The notes: a model not told the origin generated them from the sequence alone. Shown: positions 17,192-26,669, counted from the first letter of the stretch. The stretch: 64,000 nt of DNA from Desulfobacca acetoxidans DSM 11109 (GCF_000195295.1 NC_015388.1:744001-808000), one strand, 5' to 3'. Program-made: numbers and translations.

Positions 17192-18187
17192 TTACTTTTC
17201 CAGAATAGTCTCCGTAACCTTGTAGCCGAAATGGCGTCCGGCTTCTTCCAGGGCCACCAATACTTGATCGCCGGGGGATAGCTGCACCACCGAGACGGCC
17301 TCCCCATCGGGCCGGGTGAGTCGGATGGTTTCGGCATTCTGGACAATGGTGCTGCATTCCCGGCCCTCGTGGGTGGCCGTAATCAACATCAAGGGCCGCT
17401 TTTCGATCTTTACCCGACCGACGGTGGCGGGCAGGGTGCGGCCGCTGTAATCCACTACCAGGACTTCATCTCCCGCCTTAAGTTCGCTCAGATATCGGGT
17501 CTTTCCACCTGGAACCCGGATATAGGCGTGCACCGGCCCGGCGTTGACCCGGAAGGGCCGGGCGGCGACATACGGATTCTCGAGGGATTCGGCGTGCACG
17601 AGAAAGAGGGCGGCGGAAGAATTGCCTATCAGCATACCCTGGCCCCGACCCATCTGGGTGCAGGTATCCACGCAGACCCGGTCACCCATGCCCAGGAGGT
17701 GCACCGAGGCTACGGTGGCAGGTGTCAGTTCCACCGGCGGTGAGATTTCTTTGACCAGTCGGAGTAACTGCTTGACCTCGCCTAAATCTGCGGCAGTGAT
17801 GACCAGACCGTCGACCCCGCGCTCCAGAATCCCCAGAAAGGTGCGGGCTTCCTCCACCGTGGCGGCCTCAACAAAAAGATTGGCAGGGCATTGGGCCACT
17901 AAATTTTCGAGTGGGATGATGGTCCAATCCGCGCAATGCACCACCACCGGATGGGTCTTGGCCTTGGCCGCGATATCGGCCTCATCATCGGCCCTGCTGA
18001 GCGTCACCTCGAAAAGGTCCTGTCCCGGCGCCAGGTCTCCATCCGGGGCGATGACGGGAATCTTTCCCAGGGTTTTTACTTCCGCGGCATAGCCGGGGGG
18101 CGTCCAGACTGCGTCGGCACCCCCTTCCAGGGCCGTAGTCACCCGCTTCTTGTCCCAGGGGTCTACCTTAACCCATACCTGTTTCAT
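17192..18187 (-). CDS. aroB': 3-dehydroquinate synthase II (archaeal-type)
   Basis: The product forms 3-dehydroquinate from 2-amino-3,7-dideoxy-D-threo-hept-6-ulosonate by oxidative deamination and cyclisation. It is the archaeal alternative to AroB. The start is ATG 18187 (MKQVWVKVDPW), three bases after the ADH synthase stop. Family motifs are EGGADAVWTPPG, GMGDRVCVDTCTQMGRGQGM and RPFRVNAGPVHAYIRVPGGK. At about 331 residues it is of normal length. Together with the preceding gene it replaces DAHP synthase and AroB. Confidence 0.92.
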   Translation of the reverse strand: MKQVWVKVDPWDKKRVTTALEGGADAVWTPPGYAAEVKTLGKIPVIAPDGDLAPGQDLFEVTLSRADDEADIAAKAKTHPVVVHCADWTIIPLENLVAQCPANLFVEAATVEEARTFLGILERGVDGLVITAADLGEVKQLLRLVKEISPPVELTPATVASVHLLGMGDRVCVDTCTQMGRGQGMLIGNSSAALFLVHAESLENPYVAARPFRVNAGPVHAYIRVPGGKTRYLSELKAGDEVLVVDYSGRTLPATVGRVKIEKRPLMLITATHEGRECSTIVQNAETIRLTRPDGEAVSVVQLSPGDQVLVALEEAGRHFGYKVTETILEK

Positions 18188-18188
18188 C

Positions 18189-18998
18189 TCAGCGCTCCAG
18201 ATCTGGGGTTTGCAGGAAGGCCAGGGCCTCGTCCACTGTGCTGTTTTCGTGTACCAGCAGACTGATAGCGCCCACCATCCGCGTCGGATTACGATGCTGG
18301 AAGACATTACGGCCAATGGAGACCCCGGAGCCGCCGGCCTCGATGGAACCCTTCACCATTTCGAGAATTTCACGGTCGGAATTCATCTTGGGACCGCCGG
18401 CGATAACCACGGGCACCGGACTGCCGGCCACCACTTCCCGGAAGCTTTCCACTGCGCCGGTATAGGATACTTTGACAATGTCGGCGCCCAATTCCGCCCC
18501 TAAGCGCGCCGCATGCTTGATAACTCGGGGTTCGTATTCGTCTTTGATTTTTTCCCCGCGCGGGTAAACCATGGCCAGCAGCGGCATGCCCCAATCCCTG
18601 GCCTCTCGGGAAACCTGTCCGAAGTCGGCCAGCATCTCCCGTTCAGTACCGTCGCCGATGTTCACATGTATGGAAACCGCATCGGCCCCTAATTTGATAG
18701 CCTCCTCAACGCTGCAAACGAGGGTCTTGGCGTTCGGAAAGGGAGAGAGACTGGTGGAGCCTGAGAGATGGATGATTAGGCCGACGTCGCGACCGCGGCG
18801 ACGGTGGCCGGTGGACACCAAGCCTTTGTGCATAACGATGGCATTGGCCCCCCCCATGGCCACGCTATTCACCGTGGTCTTCATATCGATCAAACCTTCG
18901 ATGGGGCCGACCGTGACGCCGTGGTCCATAGGGACGATTACGGTGCGTCCGGTCTCACGATTCAGGATGCGTTCCAGGCGGATCATTTTGCCGATCAT
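18189..18998 (-). CDS. 2-amino-3,7-dideoxy-D-threo-hept-6-ulosonate (ADH) synthase
   Basis: This is a class I aldolase-like enzyme that starts the alternative aromatic pathway by condensing aspartate semialdehyde with a ketose-phosphate-derived unit. The start ATG 18998 is preceded by GGAGG at good spacing. Motifs are [50 protein letters not shown] (the likely Schiff-base lysine region) and VVIAGGPK, as in FbaB/ADHS-type enzymes. It is the first enzyme gene of the operon and is directly controlled by the upstream attenuator. A plain FbaB aldolase is the main alternative, but the adjacent DHQ synthase II argues strongly for ADH synthase. Confidence 0.9.
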   Translation of the reverse strand: MIGKMIRLERILNRETGRTVIVPMDHGVTVGPIEGLIDMKTTVNSVAMGGANAIVMHKGLVSTGHRRRGRDVGLIIHLSGSTSLSPFPNAKTLVCSVEEAIKLGADAVSIHVNIGDGTEREMLADFGQVSREARDWGMPLLAMVYPRGEKIKDEYEPRVIKHAARLGAELGADIVKVSYTGAVESFREVVAGSPVPVVIAGGPKMNSDREILEMVKGSIEAGGSGVSIGRNVFQHRNPTRMVGAISLLVHENSTVDEALAFLQTPDLER

Positions 18999-19066
18999 AA
19001 TACGGGCCTCCTTGTTTTCTGTGGCGCCATCGCCCTGATACTGAAACAACCCTCGGCCTCCGACAT

Positions 19067-19101
19067 AAAAAAAGCCGTGGCCGCTTCACCTGCGCCACAG
19101 C
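19067..19101 (-). terminator. Attenuator terminator hairpin of the aromatic operon
   Basis: Read on the minus strand, an 8-bp stem GCTGTGGC / GCCACGGC (one G-U pair) with a 12-base loop is followed by seven T residues and is flanked by AAAA that can extend the stem. It lies between the leader peptide and the first structural gene, about 70 bases before the ADH synthase start, which is the position of an attenuator and not of a gene-end terminator. Confidence 0.88.
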
Positions 19102-19151
19102 TTTTACTATTTATTTTAGGTAGTTACTTGTTGCAGAAGGAGGGCGCAGGT
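19088..19151 (-). promoter_or_regulatory. Antiterminator pairing of the aromatic attenuator
   Basis: ACCTGCGCC, which directly follows the leader peptide stop (19151-19143 on the minus strand), is perfectly complementary to GGCGCAGGT (19096-19088). The second segment includes bases of the left arm of the terminator, so the two structures exclude each other. A ribosome stalled on the aromatic codons would leave the first segment free and allow antitermination. A ribosome reaching the stop codon would cover it and allow termination. Confidence 0.85.
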
Positions 19152-19220
19152 TCAGGGCCAGAGATAATAAAAGTAAAAATAAAAAGTGCTGCTCTGCTGG
19201 CTTTCCGACCGAACCTGCAT
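19152..19220 (-). CDS. Aromatic leader peptide (attenuation)
   Basis: This is a 22-codon frame from ATG 19220 to TGA 19152. It starts MQVRSESQQSS and then reads TFYFYFYYLWP, giving three Phe, four Tyr and one Trp codon within nine codons. GAGGGG lies about 11 bases upstream. This is the arrangement of classical ribosome-mediated attenuation leaders such as pheL or trpL, and its stop codon abuts the antiterminator arm. The peptide itself probably has no function; its translation rate senses charged tRNA-Phe, tRNA-Tyr and possibly tRNA-Trp. A second overlapping frame from an ATG ten bases upstream is Leu-rich and less convincing. Confidence 0.88.
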   Translation of the reverse strand: MQVRSESQQSSTFYFYFYYLWP

Positions 19221-19250
19221 GGATTCCCATTCCCCTCAATTTATTGAAAT

Positions 19251-19281
19251 ATAATAAAACAGATTTATCCGGGGCTGTCAA
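19251..19281 (-). promoter_or_regulatory. Putative sigma-70 promoter of the aromatic operon
   Basis: On the minus strand a perfect TTGACA (19281-19276) is followed by an AT-rich stretch with TATTAT at 19256-19251 (19-base spacer; TTTATT at 17 bases is an alternative). It lies about 30-60 bases upstream of the leader peptide, which fits a transcript that begins just before it. Confidence 0.55.
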
Positions 19282-19364
19282 GGATATTTCTCGCAGGAAG
19301 AAAATTGCCAGATGTAATTGTCATTCTTTCAAAAACACCCGCAAGCGGGGAGAGGTAGATATCT

Positions 19365-20063
19365 ATGGAAAAAAATATAGTGATCGCGGCGGCCTTAACT
19401 TTGCTTTTTATTGATCTCCTCTCCGCTCATGAACTCTGGGTGGCTAAAGAGAAAGGTAACCTGGTGGTTATGTTTAAGCATGATGGCAAAAGTGATCCTT
19501 ATAAACCGGAATTTGTCAAGACAGCCAAGGGCTTTGATTCATCCGGGAGAGAGGTGGCAGTACGGGTAATCCCGCAGGGCACTCGAACCCTTTTAGCTCC
19601 TGCCCAGCCCCCGGCTTTGGTGTCCATCGTTTATAGCCCCGGAGTTTATTGTAAAACTCCGGAAGGATATAAGAATATCTCCAAGCGCGATGCCAAAGAC
19701 GCTATTGATTCTATTAGAGCGGAAATATTGAATAAGAATTTCTGGCAGTGGAACGATCGCTTTGCTAAACCTTTGGGTGGTAAAATGGAACTTCTGCCAC
19801 TGAAAAATCCTCTTGTCCTTAAGGTTGAGGATAAGCTGCCTTTCCAGGTACTATATGATAGCCACCCCCTGCCAGGGGCTGCGGTGATAGCTGAAGGAAT
19901 AGAGAAAGATTCACTGAAAACCGATGGCAATGGCCGGGCGGAGGTGATCATCAAAAGGGACGGCCTCAATGTGGTAAAGGCTAGACGCAAGACCCCCACG
20001 GTCAACGATCCTGATGCCGACGTTTTAATCGAAATTGCCAATATCAGCTTTTCGGTTAAATAA
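19365..20063 (+). CDS. Secreted DUF4198-like protein (NikM-type)
   Basis: This is a 232-residue protein with a signal peptide ending near LLSAHELWV. An AHELW start to the mature chain, with its N-terminal His, is typical of DUF4198/NikM-like proteins that associate with nickel or cobalt uptake. The C-terminal half has LPFQVLYDSHPLPGAAVIAE and LKTDGNGRAEVII, resembling the transthyretin-like domain of this family. No ECF or ABC nickel transporter is adjacent. It is transcribed divergently from the aromatic operon. A metal-related periplasmic role is inference only. Confidence 0.7.
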   Translation: MEKNIVIAAALTLLFIDLLSAHELWVAKEKGNLVVMFKHDGKSDPYKPEFVKTAKGFDSSGREVAVRVIPQGTRTLLAPAQPPALVSIVYSPGVYCKTPEGYKNISKRDAKDAIDSIRAEILNKNFWQWNDRFAKPLGGKMELLPLKNPLVLKVEDKLPFQVLYDSHPLPGAAVIAEGIEKDSLKTDGNGRAEVIIKRDGLNVVKARRKTPTVNDPDADVLIEIANISFSVK

Positions 20064-20094
20064 AATAGAGCGTTGCAGTTAAAAAGTCAATCTT

Positions 20095-20532
20095 TTAGAG
20101 CAGTTTGACTAGGGCGGCGACGATGCCGATGCCGGCCACCAACATGCCGCCAAGGCGTAGGGTGAGGTCGTGTCGGAGGCGAAGTTCGAGTTCTTTCATA
20201 TCGCGCTTGAGTTCGATCCTGAGTTCCTCGATGTCGCGTTTGGTGCTGGCTTTCAATTCTTCGATGTCGCGTTTGGTAGCAGCATGGAGCTCTTCGATGT
20301 CATGTTTGGTGGCGGCTCGTAACTCTTCGATGTCCAGTTTGATGCTGGCTTTCAATTCTTCGATGTCGCGTTTGGTAGCAGCATGGAGTTCTTCGATGTC
20401 GCGTTTAGTGGCTACCTGGTCGTTGATCAGCGAAGCGATGGCCGTGGTCATGGTCTCCGCCTGTTCCACGGTGAAATGGGCGGCTTTGAGCCTATTGGCA
20501 AACTCTAAAGTATCGAAGGCGATGGCTTTCAT
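20095..20532 (-). CDS. DUF1640-like coiled-coil membrane protein with hendecad repeats
   Basis: This is a 145-residue protein starting at ATG 20532 (MKAIAFDTLEFANRLKAAHF). Residues 1-40 match the N-terminus of DUF1640/CCDC90-like proteins (FDTLxFAxxLxxAGFxxxQAEAxxxA). Residues 41-117 are seven nearly identical 11-residue units of the form ATKRDIEELKA, predicted to form a long right-handed coiled coil. The C-terminus is a single membrane helix (LGGMLVAGIGIVAALVKLL). Homologues often occur next to toxin-like or phage genes, but none is visible here. The function is unknown. Confidence 0.75.
   Translation of the reverse strand: MKAIAFDTLEFANRLKAAHFTVEQAETMTTAIASLINDQVATKRDIEELHAATKRDIEELKASIKLDIEELRAATKHDIEELHAATKRDIEELKASTKRDIEELRIELKRDMKELELRLRHDLTLRLGGMLVAGIGIVAALVKLL
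20182..20412 (-). repeat. Seven in-frame 33-bp tandem repeats inside the DUF1640-like gene
   Basis: Consecutive 33-bp units encode ATKRDIEELHA, ATKRDIEELKA, SIKLDIEELRA, ATKHDIEELHA, ATKRDIEELKA, STKRDIEELRI and ELKRDMKELEL. Units 1-2 and 4-5 are nearly identical at the DNA level, suggesting recent duplication and possible copy-number variation between strains. Confidence 0.85.
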
Positions 20533-20577
20533 AATATATATTATGATCATCTCTTGAAAAGATGTCAAATTTTTCTT

Positions 20578-20640
20578 GGTTATTGCCATTATCTAGCGGC
20601 CACCTGCAAACCATGAAAATCATCTGCCGGTGGCATGAAC
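20578..20640 (+). repeat. Dispersed repeat family C, partial copy
   Basis: It carries GTTATTGCCATTATCTAGCG, GCCACCTGCAAACCATGAAA and CATCTGCCGGTGGC, the left two-thirds of the family C element seen complete at 51893-51956 and (inverted) at 46612-46692. The AGGCT-tcc-AGCCT hairpin and T-run of the full element are missing. Confidence 0.6.
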
Positions 20641-20671
20641 TTCCATCCGGTACGGAAGTCATTTTCTTATT

Positions 20672-20697
20672 AACTCGGAACTCAAAACTCGAAACTT
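20672..20697. repeat. Heptamer tandem repeat, AACTCGG type
   Basis: There are four tandem 7-bp units: AACTCGG, AACTCAA, AACTCGA, AACTTAT. On the other strand this is the same unit type as the GTTTCGA array upstream of glcD. Confidence 0.7.
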
Positions 20698-20875
20698 ATT
20701 TCCTTGGTAATTTTCATGGTGTGTAAGTCGTCCACCTACCATGAAGATAACGTGGTATCGGATGGAAGCACTCTTGAGGGAACCATAGTGGAAACGGCGC
20801 CACCCTCCTGGCTATCCTATTGAATGAGTTTAACCGAGAACATGTTCAATGAATTGTTGATTTTTGTCTCGGGTT

Positions 20876-23125
20876 CTATTGCATTCCGGCGGGATCCATA
20901 TCGACCAGGAGGGTCACATCCGGTCCCCAACCCTTGCCGCCGCTAGCCCGGAGCTGGTCTAATAGTGCGCTCAGGGGTTGGCGGCCGTAGCTTTTGAGCA
21001 ATATCTGCCAGCGGTACTGCTCTTTGAGGCGAGAGCGCGGCGCTGGTGCCGGTCCTAATATTCGCAGGTGTTTCTCCAAGTTATGCGTGCGAAGGATGGT
21101 TTGGGCCGCCCGTGCAACTTTATGGGCCGCGGCCTCTACGGTGGCGGCGTTCTTGCCCTGGAGACGGAGAAGCGCCAAGCGGGTGAAGGGGGGATAACCC
21201 AGGTCGCGGCGGGCTGCCAGTTCGGCTTCATAGAAAGCCTGATAGTCGTGCCGCTGGGCGGCAGTCAGGGCAAAGTGCTCCGGATGATACGTCTGGATGA
21301 AGACCTGCCCGGGACGGTCTCCCCGCCCGGCCCGACCCGCTACCTGGGTCAAAAGTTGGAAGGTCCGCTCCCCGGCATGATACTCCGGAAAATAGAGGCT
21401 GAGATCGGCGGCCACTGCCCCCACCAGAGTAACCTGGGGAAAGTCATGCCCTTTGGTGATCATCTGAGTGCCGATGAGGATGTCCAGCCGGTGTGTCTTC
21501 ATCTCTTCTAAGATCTGGATCGCCTTGCCGCGGTGAGAGGCGGTGTCGCGGTCTAATCGAGCTATCCTGGCCTCTGGGAAGAGCCGGCGGACCTCTCTTT
21601 CGAGAAATTCTCCGCCTAAGCCATAGTGCTTTAAAGCAGTGGACTGGCACTGGGGGCAGACGACCGGGAGTGGTTCCTGATAGCCGCAATAATGGCAGCG
21701 CAGTTTTCCCTCCTGGCGATGCAGGGTGAGGCTGACACTGCAGTGTTGGCATTGAAAGATGTGGCTGCAGAAGAGGCAGAAATAAACGTTGGCGTAACCA
21801 CGCCGGTTGAGGAAGAGGAGGACCTGTTCTTTGCGACTGAGAGTTTCTGCAATAGCCAGGCGCAACGGGGCAGAGATGATCGGTAGGCGACGCCCTTCCC
21901 GGTGTTCCCTGAGGTTTACCAGATGGACCTGCGGCAGGGATTGCGGAGTGACCCGCTCGGGCAGGCTGATATATTGGTATTTTCCCCGTTGTGCCCGGTA
22001 GTAGGTGGTTACCGATGGCGTGGCCGAACCCAGAAGCGTTACGGCTCCGGCCAATTGCCCGCGGTAAAGGGCTGCGTCTCGAGCCTGGTAAGGCAGTCCG
22101 CCTTCATTCTTATAAGACTGGTCGTGTTCTTCGTCCACCACAATCAAGCCCAGGTCGGCTAGGGGGGCAAAAACGGCTGACCTGGCGCCCACCGCGATGT
22201 CCATTTCTTTCAACGCCAGACGGCGCCACTGATCGACGCGGGCGTTATCAGACAGACCACTGTGCAGCAGGGCGACCCGAGGGCCGAAGCGTTGCCGGAA
22301 GGCTTGGCCTATGGGATGTGTCAGGGCGATTTCGGGTAGCAGCACCAAAACGCTTTTTTTCAAGGCCAAGGCTTCTTGGGCGGCTTGAAGATATACCTCG
22401 GTCTTTCCGCTGGCCGTCACCCCGTACACCAAAAAGGGAGAGAAACCCTGCCGCCTCAAGGCGAGACGGATGGCCTGACAGGCCTCCTCCTGGTCAGGGC
22501 TCAAGACGGGCGGCGGCGCGGCTGCAGGTGTTTCGGCAAGGGGATCGAAATGCCGGGCACGCGGCGCGAGAATGACAAGATTGGCTCGCGCTAACCGTCC
22601 GAGAGTCTCGCGGGGCCGGGGAATAAACCGGGATAGATGCGCGAGCGGGCAGCTACCGATATCTTTTAAAAATGCCAGGATAGCCTTGGCTTTGGGACCG
22701 AGACGGCCCGGTTTTTGGACATCGGCGCCGGTCAGGTTAAGGGTGACCCAATATTCTTGGCCGTCATTTTTCCCTGACCGGGGAGTGGGGAGGGCGGTCC
22801 TGAAGACCTCGCCGATGGGGTGCTGGTAATAATCAGCCAGCCAGCGGAAGAAGGGAACCAGTGCGGCGTCGAATCTGGGCCAGGAGTCGAGAATGGCGTT
22901 GACATCTTTTATGGTGACCGTTGGAGTTGCTCGGGCCGGGCCAAGGATATATCCTGTTACTTGACGCCGTCCCACCGGTACCAGAACGGGGACGCCGATC
23001 CCGATGCCAGTGGCCAATTTCTCGGGCAATCGATAGGTCAGAGTGTGGAAGAGGGGGAGGGTGACCGCCACTTCGACCAAGCCGTTTGGGGTTAGACTAT
23101 TTACCGGGGTTGGCGATGGGTTCAC
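20876..23125 (-). CDS. priA: Primosomal replication factor PriA helicase
   Basis: This is the 3'-5' superfamily 2 DNA helicase that restarts stalled replication forks. The N-terminal DNA-binding domain has VEVAVTLPLFHTLTYRLP and VPVGRRQVTGYILG. Walker A is LVYGVTASGKTEVYL, the DEAH-type box is LIVVDEEHDQSYKNEG, and ALLHSGLSDNAR and LLGSATPSVTTYY follow. Zinc motifs are CLFCSHIFQCQHCSVSL and CHYCGYQEPLPVVCPQCQS, with helicase motif VAGRAGRGDRPGQVFIQTYH near the end. Its 749 residues are typical. It appears to be transcribed alone, with a repeat-rich gap upstream. Confidence 0.94.
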   Translation of the reverse strand: MNPSPTPVNSLTPNGLVEVAVTLPLFHTLTYRLPEKLATGIGIGVPVLVPVGRRQVTGYILGPARATPTVTIKDVNAILDSWPRFDAALVPFFRWLADYYQHPIGEVFRTALPTPRSGKNDGQEYWVTLNLTGADVQKPGRLGPKAKAILAFLKDIGSCPLAHLSRFIPRPRETLGRLARANLVILAPRARHFDPLAETPAAAPPPVLSPDQEEACQAIRLALRRQGFSPFLVYGVTASGKTEVYLQAAQEALALKKSVLVLLPEIALTHPIGQAFRQRFGPRVALLHSGLSDNARVDQWRRLALKEMDIAVGARSAVFAPLADLGLIVVDEEHDQSYKNEGGLPYQARDAALYRGQLAGAVTLLGSATPSVTTYYRAQRGKYQYISLPERVTPQSLPQVHLVNLREHREGRRLPIISAPLRLAIAETLSRKEQVLLFLNRRGYANVYFCLFCSHIFQCQHCSVSLTLHRQEGKLRCHYCGYQEPLPVVCPQCQSTALKHYGLGGEFLEREVRRLFPEARIARLDRDTASHRGKAIQILEEMKTHRLDILIGTQMITKGHDFPQVTLVGAVAADLSLYFPEYHAGERTFQLLTQVAGRAGRGDRPGQVFIQTYHPEHFALTAAQRHDYQAFYEAELAARRDLGYPPFTRLALLRLQGKNAATVEAAAHKVARAAQTILRTHNLEKHLRILGPAPAPRSRLKEQYRWQILLKSYGRQPLSALLDQLRASGGKGWGPDVTLLVDMDPAGMQ

Positions 23126-23225
23126 TCTTTGCCCTTAAACTTTGGGACAGACCTGGAGGATGATCCTATCGGGGTCGGGTTCGCTGAGATTGCCACATGA
23201 TTGCGGTTGATGCAGGGTAGCAATT

Positions 23226-23347
23226 CAGTTGTTTGGGGCGAATACAAGATTCTCCCCTACGGGTGGGCCTGCCGGTGCTGTAGTGCTGTAGGGTGGTCGC
23301 CACCCACCATGCCTTGATCTATTCTCTCAAATAGCTGAAGTATTGCG
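23226..23347 (-). repeat. Dispersed repeat family B, copy 4 (inverted)
   Basis: This nearly complete inverted copy carries CAGTTGTTTGGGGCGAATAC, GGGCCTGCCGGTGCTGTAG, GGTGGTCGCCACCCACCATG and CTATTCTCTCAAATAGCTGA. It fills the gap between mrp and priA. Confidence 0.72.
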
Positions 23348-23364
23348 ATGCAGGATATACCGAC

Positions 23365-24591
23365 TCAATCATTCTTGGCCGACAGGTTATCAAGGTGCTG
23401 TTTGACCAGGGTTTCAGGGGAGAGGCCGGATGAGGCAAGGATTACCGTAAGGCCCTGGCGGTTGAAAAAATCCTGCACCGAAGTCTTTAGTCCGGCGGCG
23501 ATGATATGAGTAACCCCCTCTCGTTTTAGCCAGGCCGGGAGGATGCCGGGCTTAAAATCGGGTGGAATGGCCTCTCGTTGCTCAACGATCTGGTTTCGGC
23601 GCACGGTTATTAGAGCAAAATGCTGGTTCTGGGAAAATTGTTCCGCCAGCCGGCCATCTTGGACCGGAACGGCAAATCTGGTCACCCCTGGCTCGCCCGC
23701 AGCCAGAGATTTTTGGGGCTCAGTTTGACCGACAGCGGTGAAGATGTTGTTAAGGACGGTGTCGAGCTCCTGGAAGAAGGGGCTGTCTGCAGGGTCAAGG
23801 TCTTTTAGACGCCCATCGTCGGCGGCCGCGACGATCTGGGGATCAAAGGGCAAAGAGCCCAGCAGATTAAGGTTAAGAGAGCGCATGGCCTGGTCGCCGA
23901 CGCCGGACCGAAACAGAGGAATGGAAGTGCCGCAGTCAGCGCAGACGACATGGCCCATGTTCTCTACGACACCAATTATCTGCAGGCCTATTTTTTGGCA
24001 GAAATTGATAGACTTGCGGACATCGGCGAGGGAAATTTCCTGGGGAGTGGAGACGATAACGGCCCGGGCTTCCGGGATGGATTCGGCAATGGCAAGGTGC
24101 TCATCACCAGTGCCCGGGGGAGCATCAATGATGAGGAAATCCAGGGCTTCCCATTCTATTTGGGAGAGAAATTGGCGGATGATTTTGTGTTTTACGGCGC
24201 CTCGCCAGATGATGGCGGCGTCCCGGTTTTGCATCATCGCTTCCACCGAGATAATTTTTAAATGTTTGAGGTCTTCGGGAAGAGAGTGTTCCCCATGGAT
24301 TAAACTCAAGGGTTTCCCAAGACCCAACATACGATAGACGTCGGGGCCGTGAAGATCAACGTCAAGAAGACCGACGTCAAAACCCCGGCGGGCGAGGGCC
24401 AGGGCGAGGGTGACAGCAACGCTGCTTTTGCCGACGCCGCCTTTACCACTCAGAATGAACAACTTGTATCGGATCTGATCCAGATTCCAACGCAGATGGT
24501 GTTCGTCAGGATGGGCCTCTTGACCTGAGGTTTGTGGGAGTTCAGAGGTTTCGTTAGGGATGATGTCTGTAAGAAAGGAAAAAGTGGTCAT
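23365..24591 (-). CDS. Mrp/NBP35-type Fe-S carrier ATPase fused to a NifX-like domain
   Basis: About residues 45-290 form an Mrp/ApbC P-loop ATPase that carries [4Fe-4S] clusters. The Walker-type LFILSGKGGVGKSSVAVTLA is followed by DVDLHGPDVYRMLG, FLIIDAPPGTGDEHLA and the CxxC pair VVCADCGTS. The last ~110 residues (RFAVPVQDGRLAEQFSQNQH to the end) match the NifX/NifB-C FeMo-cofactor-binding fold (PF02579). The fusion suggests a cluster or cofactor trafficking protein. ATG 24591 is chosen; a TTG nine bases upstream is possible and AGGAGG lies upstream of both. The substrate cluster is not known. Confidence 0.87.
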   Translation of the reverse strand: MTTFSFLTDIIPNETSELPQTSGQEAHPDEHHLRWNLDQIRYKLFILSGKGGVGKSSVAVTLALALARRGFDVGLLDVDLHGPDVYRMLGLGKPLSLIHGEHSLPEDLKHLKIISVEAMMQNRDAAIIWRGAVKHKIIRQFLSQIEWEALDFLIIDAPPGTGDEHLAIAESIPEARAVIVSTPQEISLADVRKSINFCQKIGLQIIGVVENMGHVVCADCGTSIPLFRSGVGDQAMRSLNLNLLGSLPFDPQIVAAADDGRLKDLDPADSPFFQELDTVLNNIFTAVGQTEPQKSLAAGEPGVTRFAVPVQDGRLAEQFSQNQHFALITVRRNQIVEQREAIPPDFKPGILPAWLKREGVTHIIAAGLKTSVQDFFNRQGLTVILASSGLSPETLVKQHLDNLSAKND

Positions 24592-24728
24592 GATGTCCAA
24601 GACCTCCTTAAAATGCCGAAATCTTCAAAGGGTCAATAATGCAAAGGCCAATCCTTTGACCTGGGAGATGATTCCGGTAAGATTTTCGGGCACGGCGTCA
24701 AACTACCCCGATCTACCCCCTAAGCCCG

Positions 24729-26204
<1,476 letters not shown>

Positions 26205-26485
26205 TCAATAATTATAAACGTTCGGCTAAAAAATAATAGTTGAACAGCTAAAATAGAAGCTATTTAAAGTTACTCATTCCGTTACCGCGACGTAGAAACC
26301 GGAACGCTCACCTTCGGATGGTATCCAAACGGCACAGACCGGAAGGTTGGTGATACCTCGAAGTCCGAGCCTGCCATTTATCAGGTAAGATAGACCTGCC
26401 ATGCGGTTAACCGCGATAATTTTATATTAAATTTTATATTATAATTTTATTCTTTTTCGTAGTCAATGCCAGGATCAAAAGGAAC

Positions 26486-26508
26486 CAGGGTAATTTCAAA
26501 GCCGTTAA
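26486..26508 (+). repeat. 23-bp direct repeat, left copy
   Basis: This is a perfect 23-bp match to 36466-36488 in the same orientation, beginning CAGGGTAATTTC and ending AAAGCCGTTAA. The two copies bracket the roughly 10-kb uptake and methyltransferase module. On the minus strand it encodes part of NGFEITL, in frame with a downstream tail VPFDPGIDYEKE and stop. Confidence 0.8.
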
Positions 26509-26669
26509 CGAGAGAACTTTGTGGAGCAAAAAAGAATGGAGGTGGGTTTTGGCAAGAATTTATCCCTGTTTGTAGGAAAATAAACCAGAGGTTAGCAGGG
26601 AAAAAAAGAAACTTTGGGGTGGTAAGGACAGTTTTCTCCCTATCCTTCTGAGAAATAAGTAATTCGAGG

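Larger units (their letters stand above)
20533..20875. other. Intergenic region with repeats, no gene seen
   Basis: It contains a partial family C element (20578-20640), a heptamer array (20672-20697) and an inverted pair TTCATGGT / ACCATGAA (about 20713-20744). I found no credible small ORF. Confidence 0.65.

Noticed and set aside
18189-19049. Longer start for ADH synthase at 19049
   Set aside because: The extra residues overlap the sequence between attenuator and gene; ATG 18998 has a proper GGAGG and matches the family N-terminus.
19110-19230. Leu-rich leader frame starting at ATG 19230 (minus), overlapping the aromatic leader
   Set aside because: Its Leu run does not fit the pathway, and its stop codon lies beyond the antiterminator arm; the Phe/Tyr/Trp frame in the other phase fits both pathway and RNA structure.
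26274-26402. 42-codon minus-strand ORF upstream of guaB (MAGLSYLINGRLGLRGITNL...)
   Set aside because: No ribosome binding site, no recognisable similarity, and its length is within chance expectation; left uncalled.
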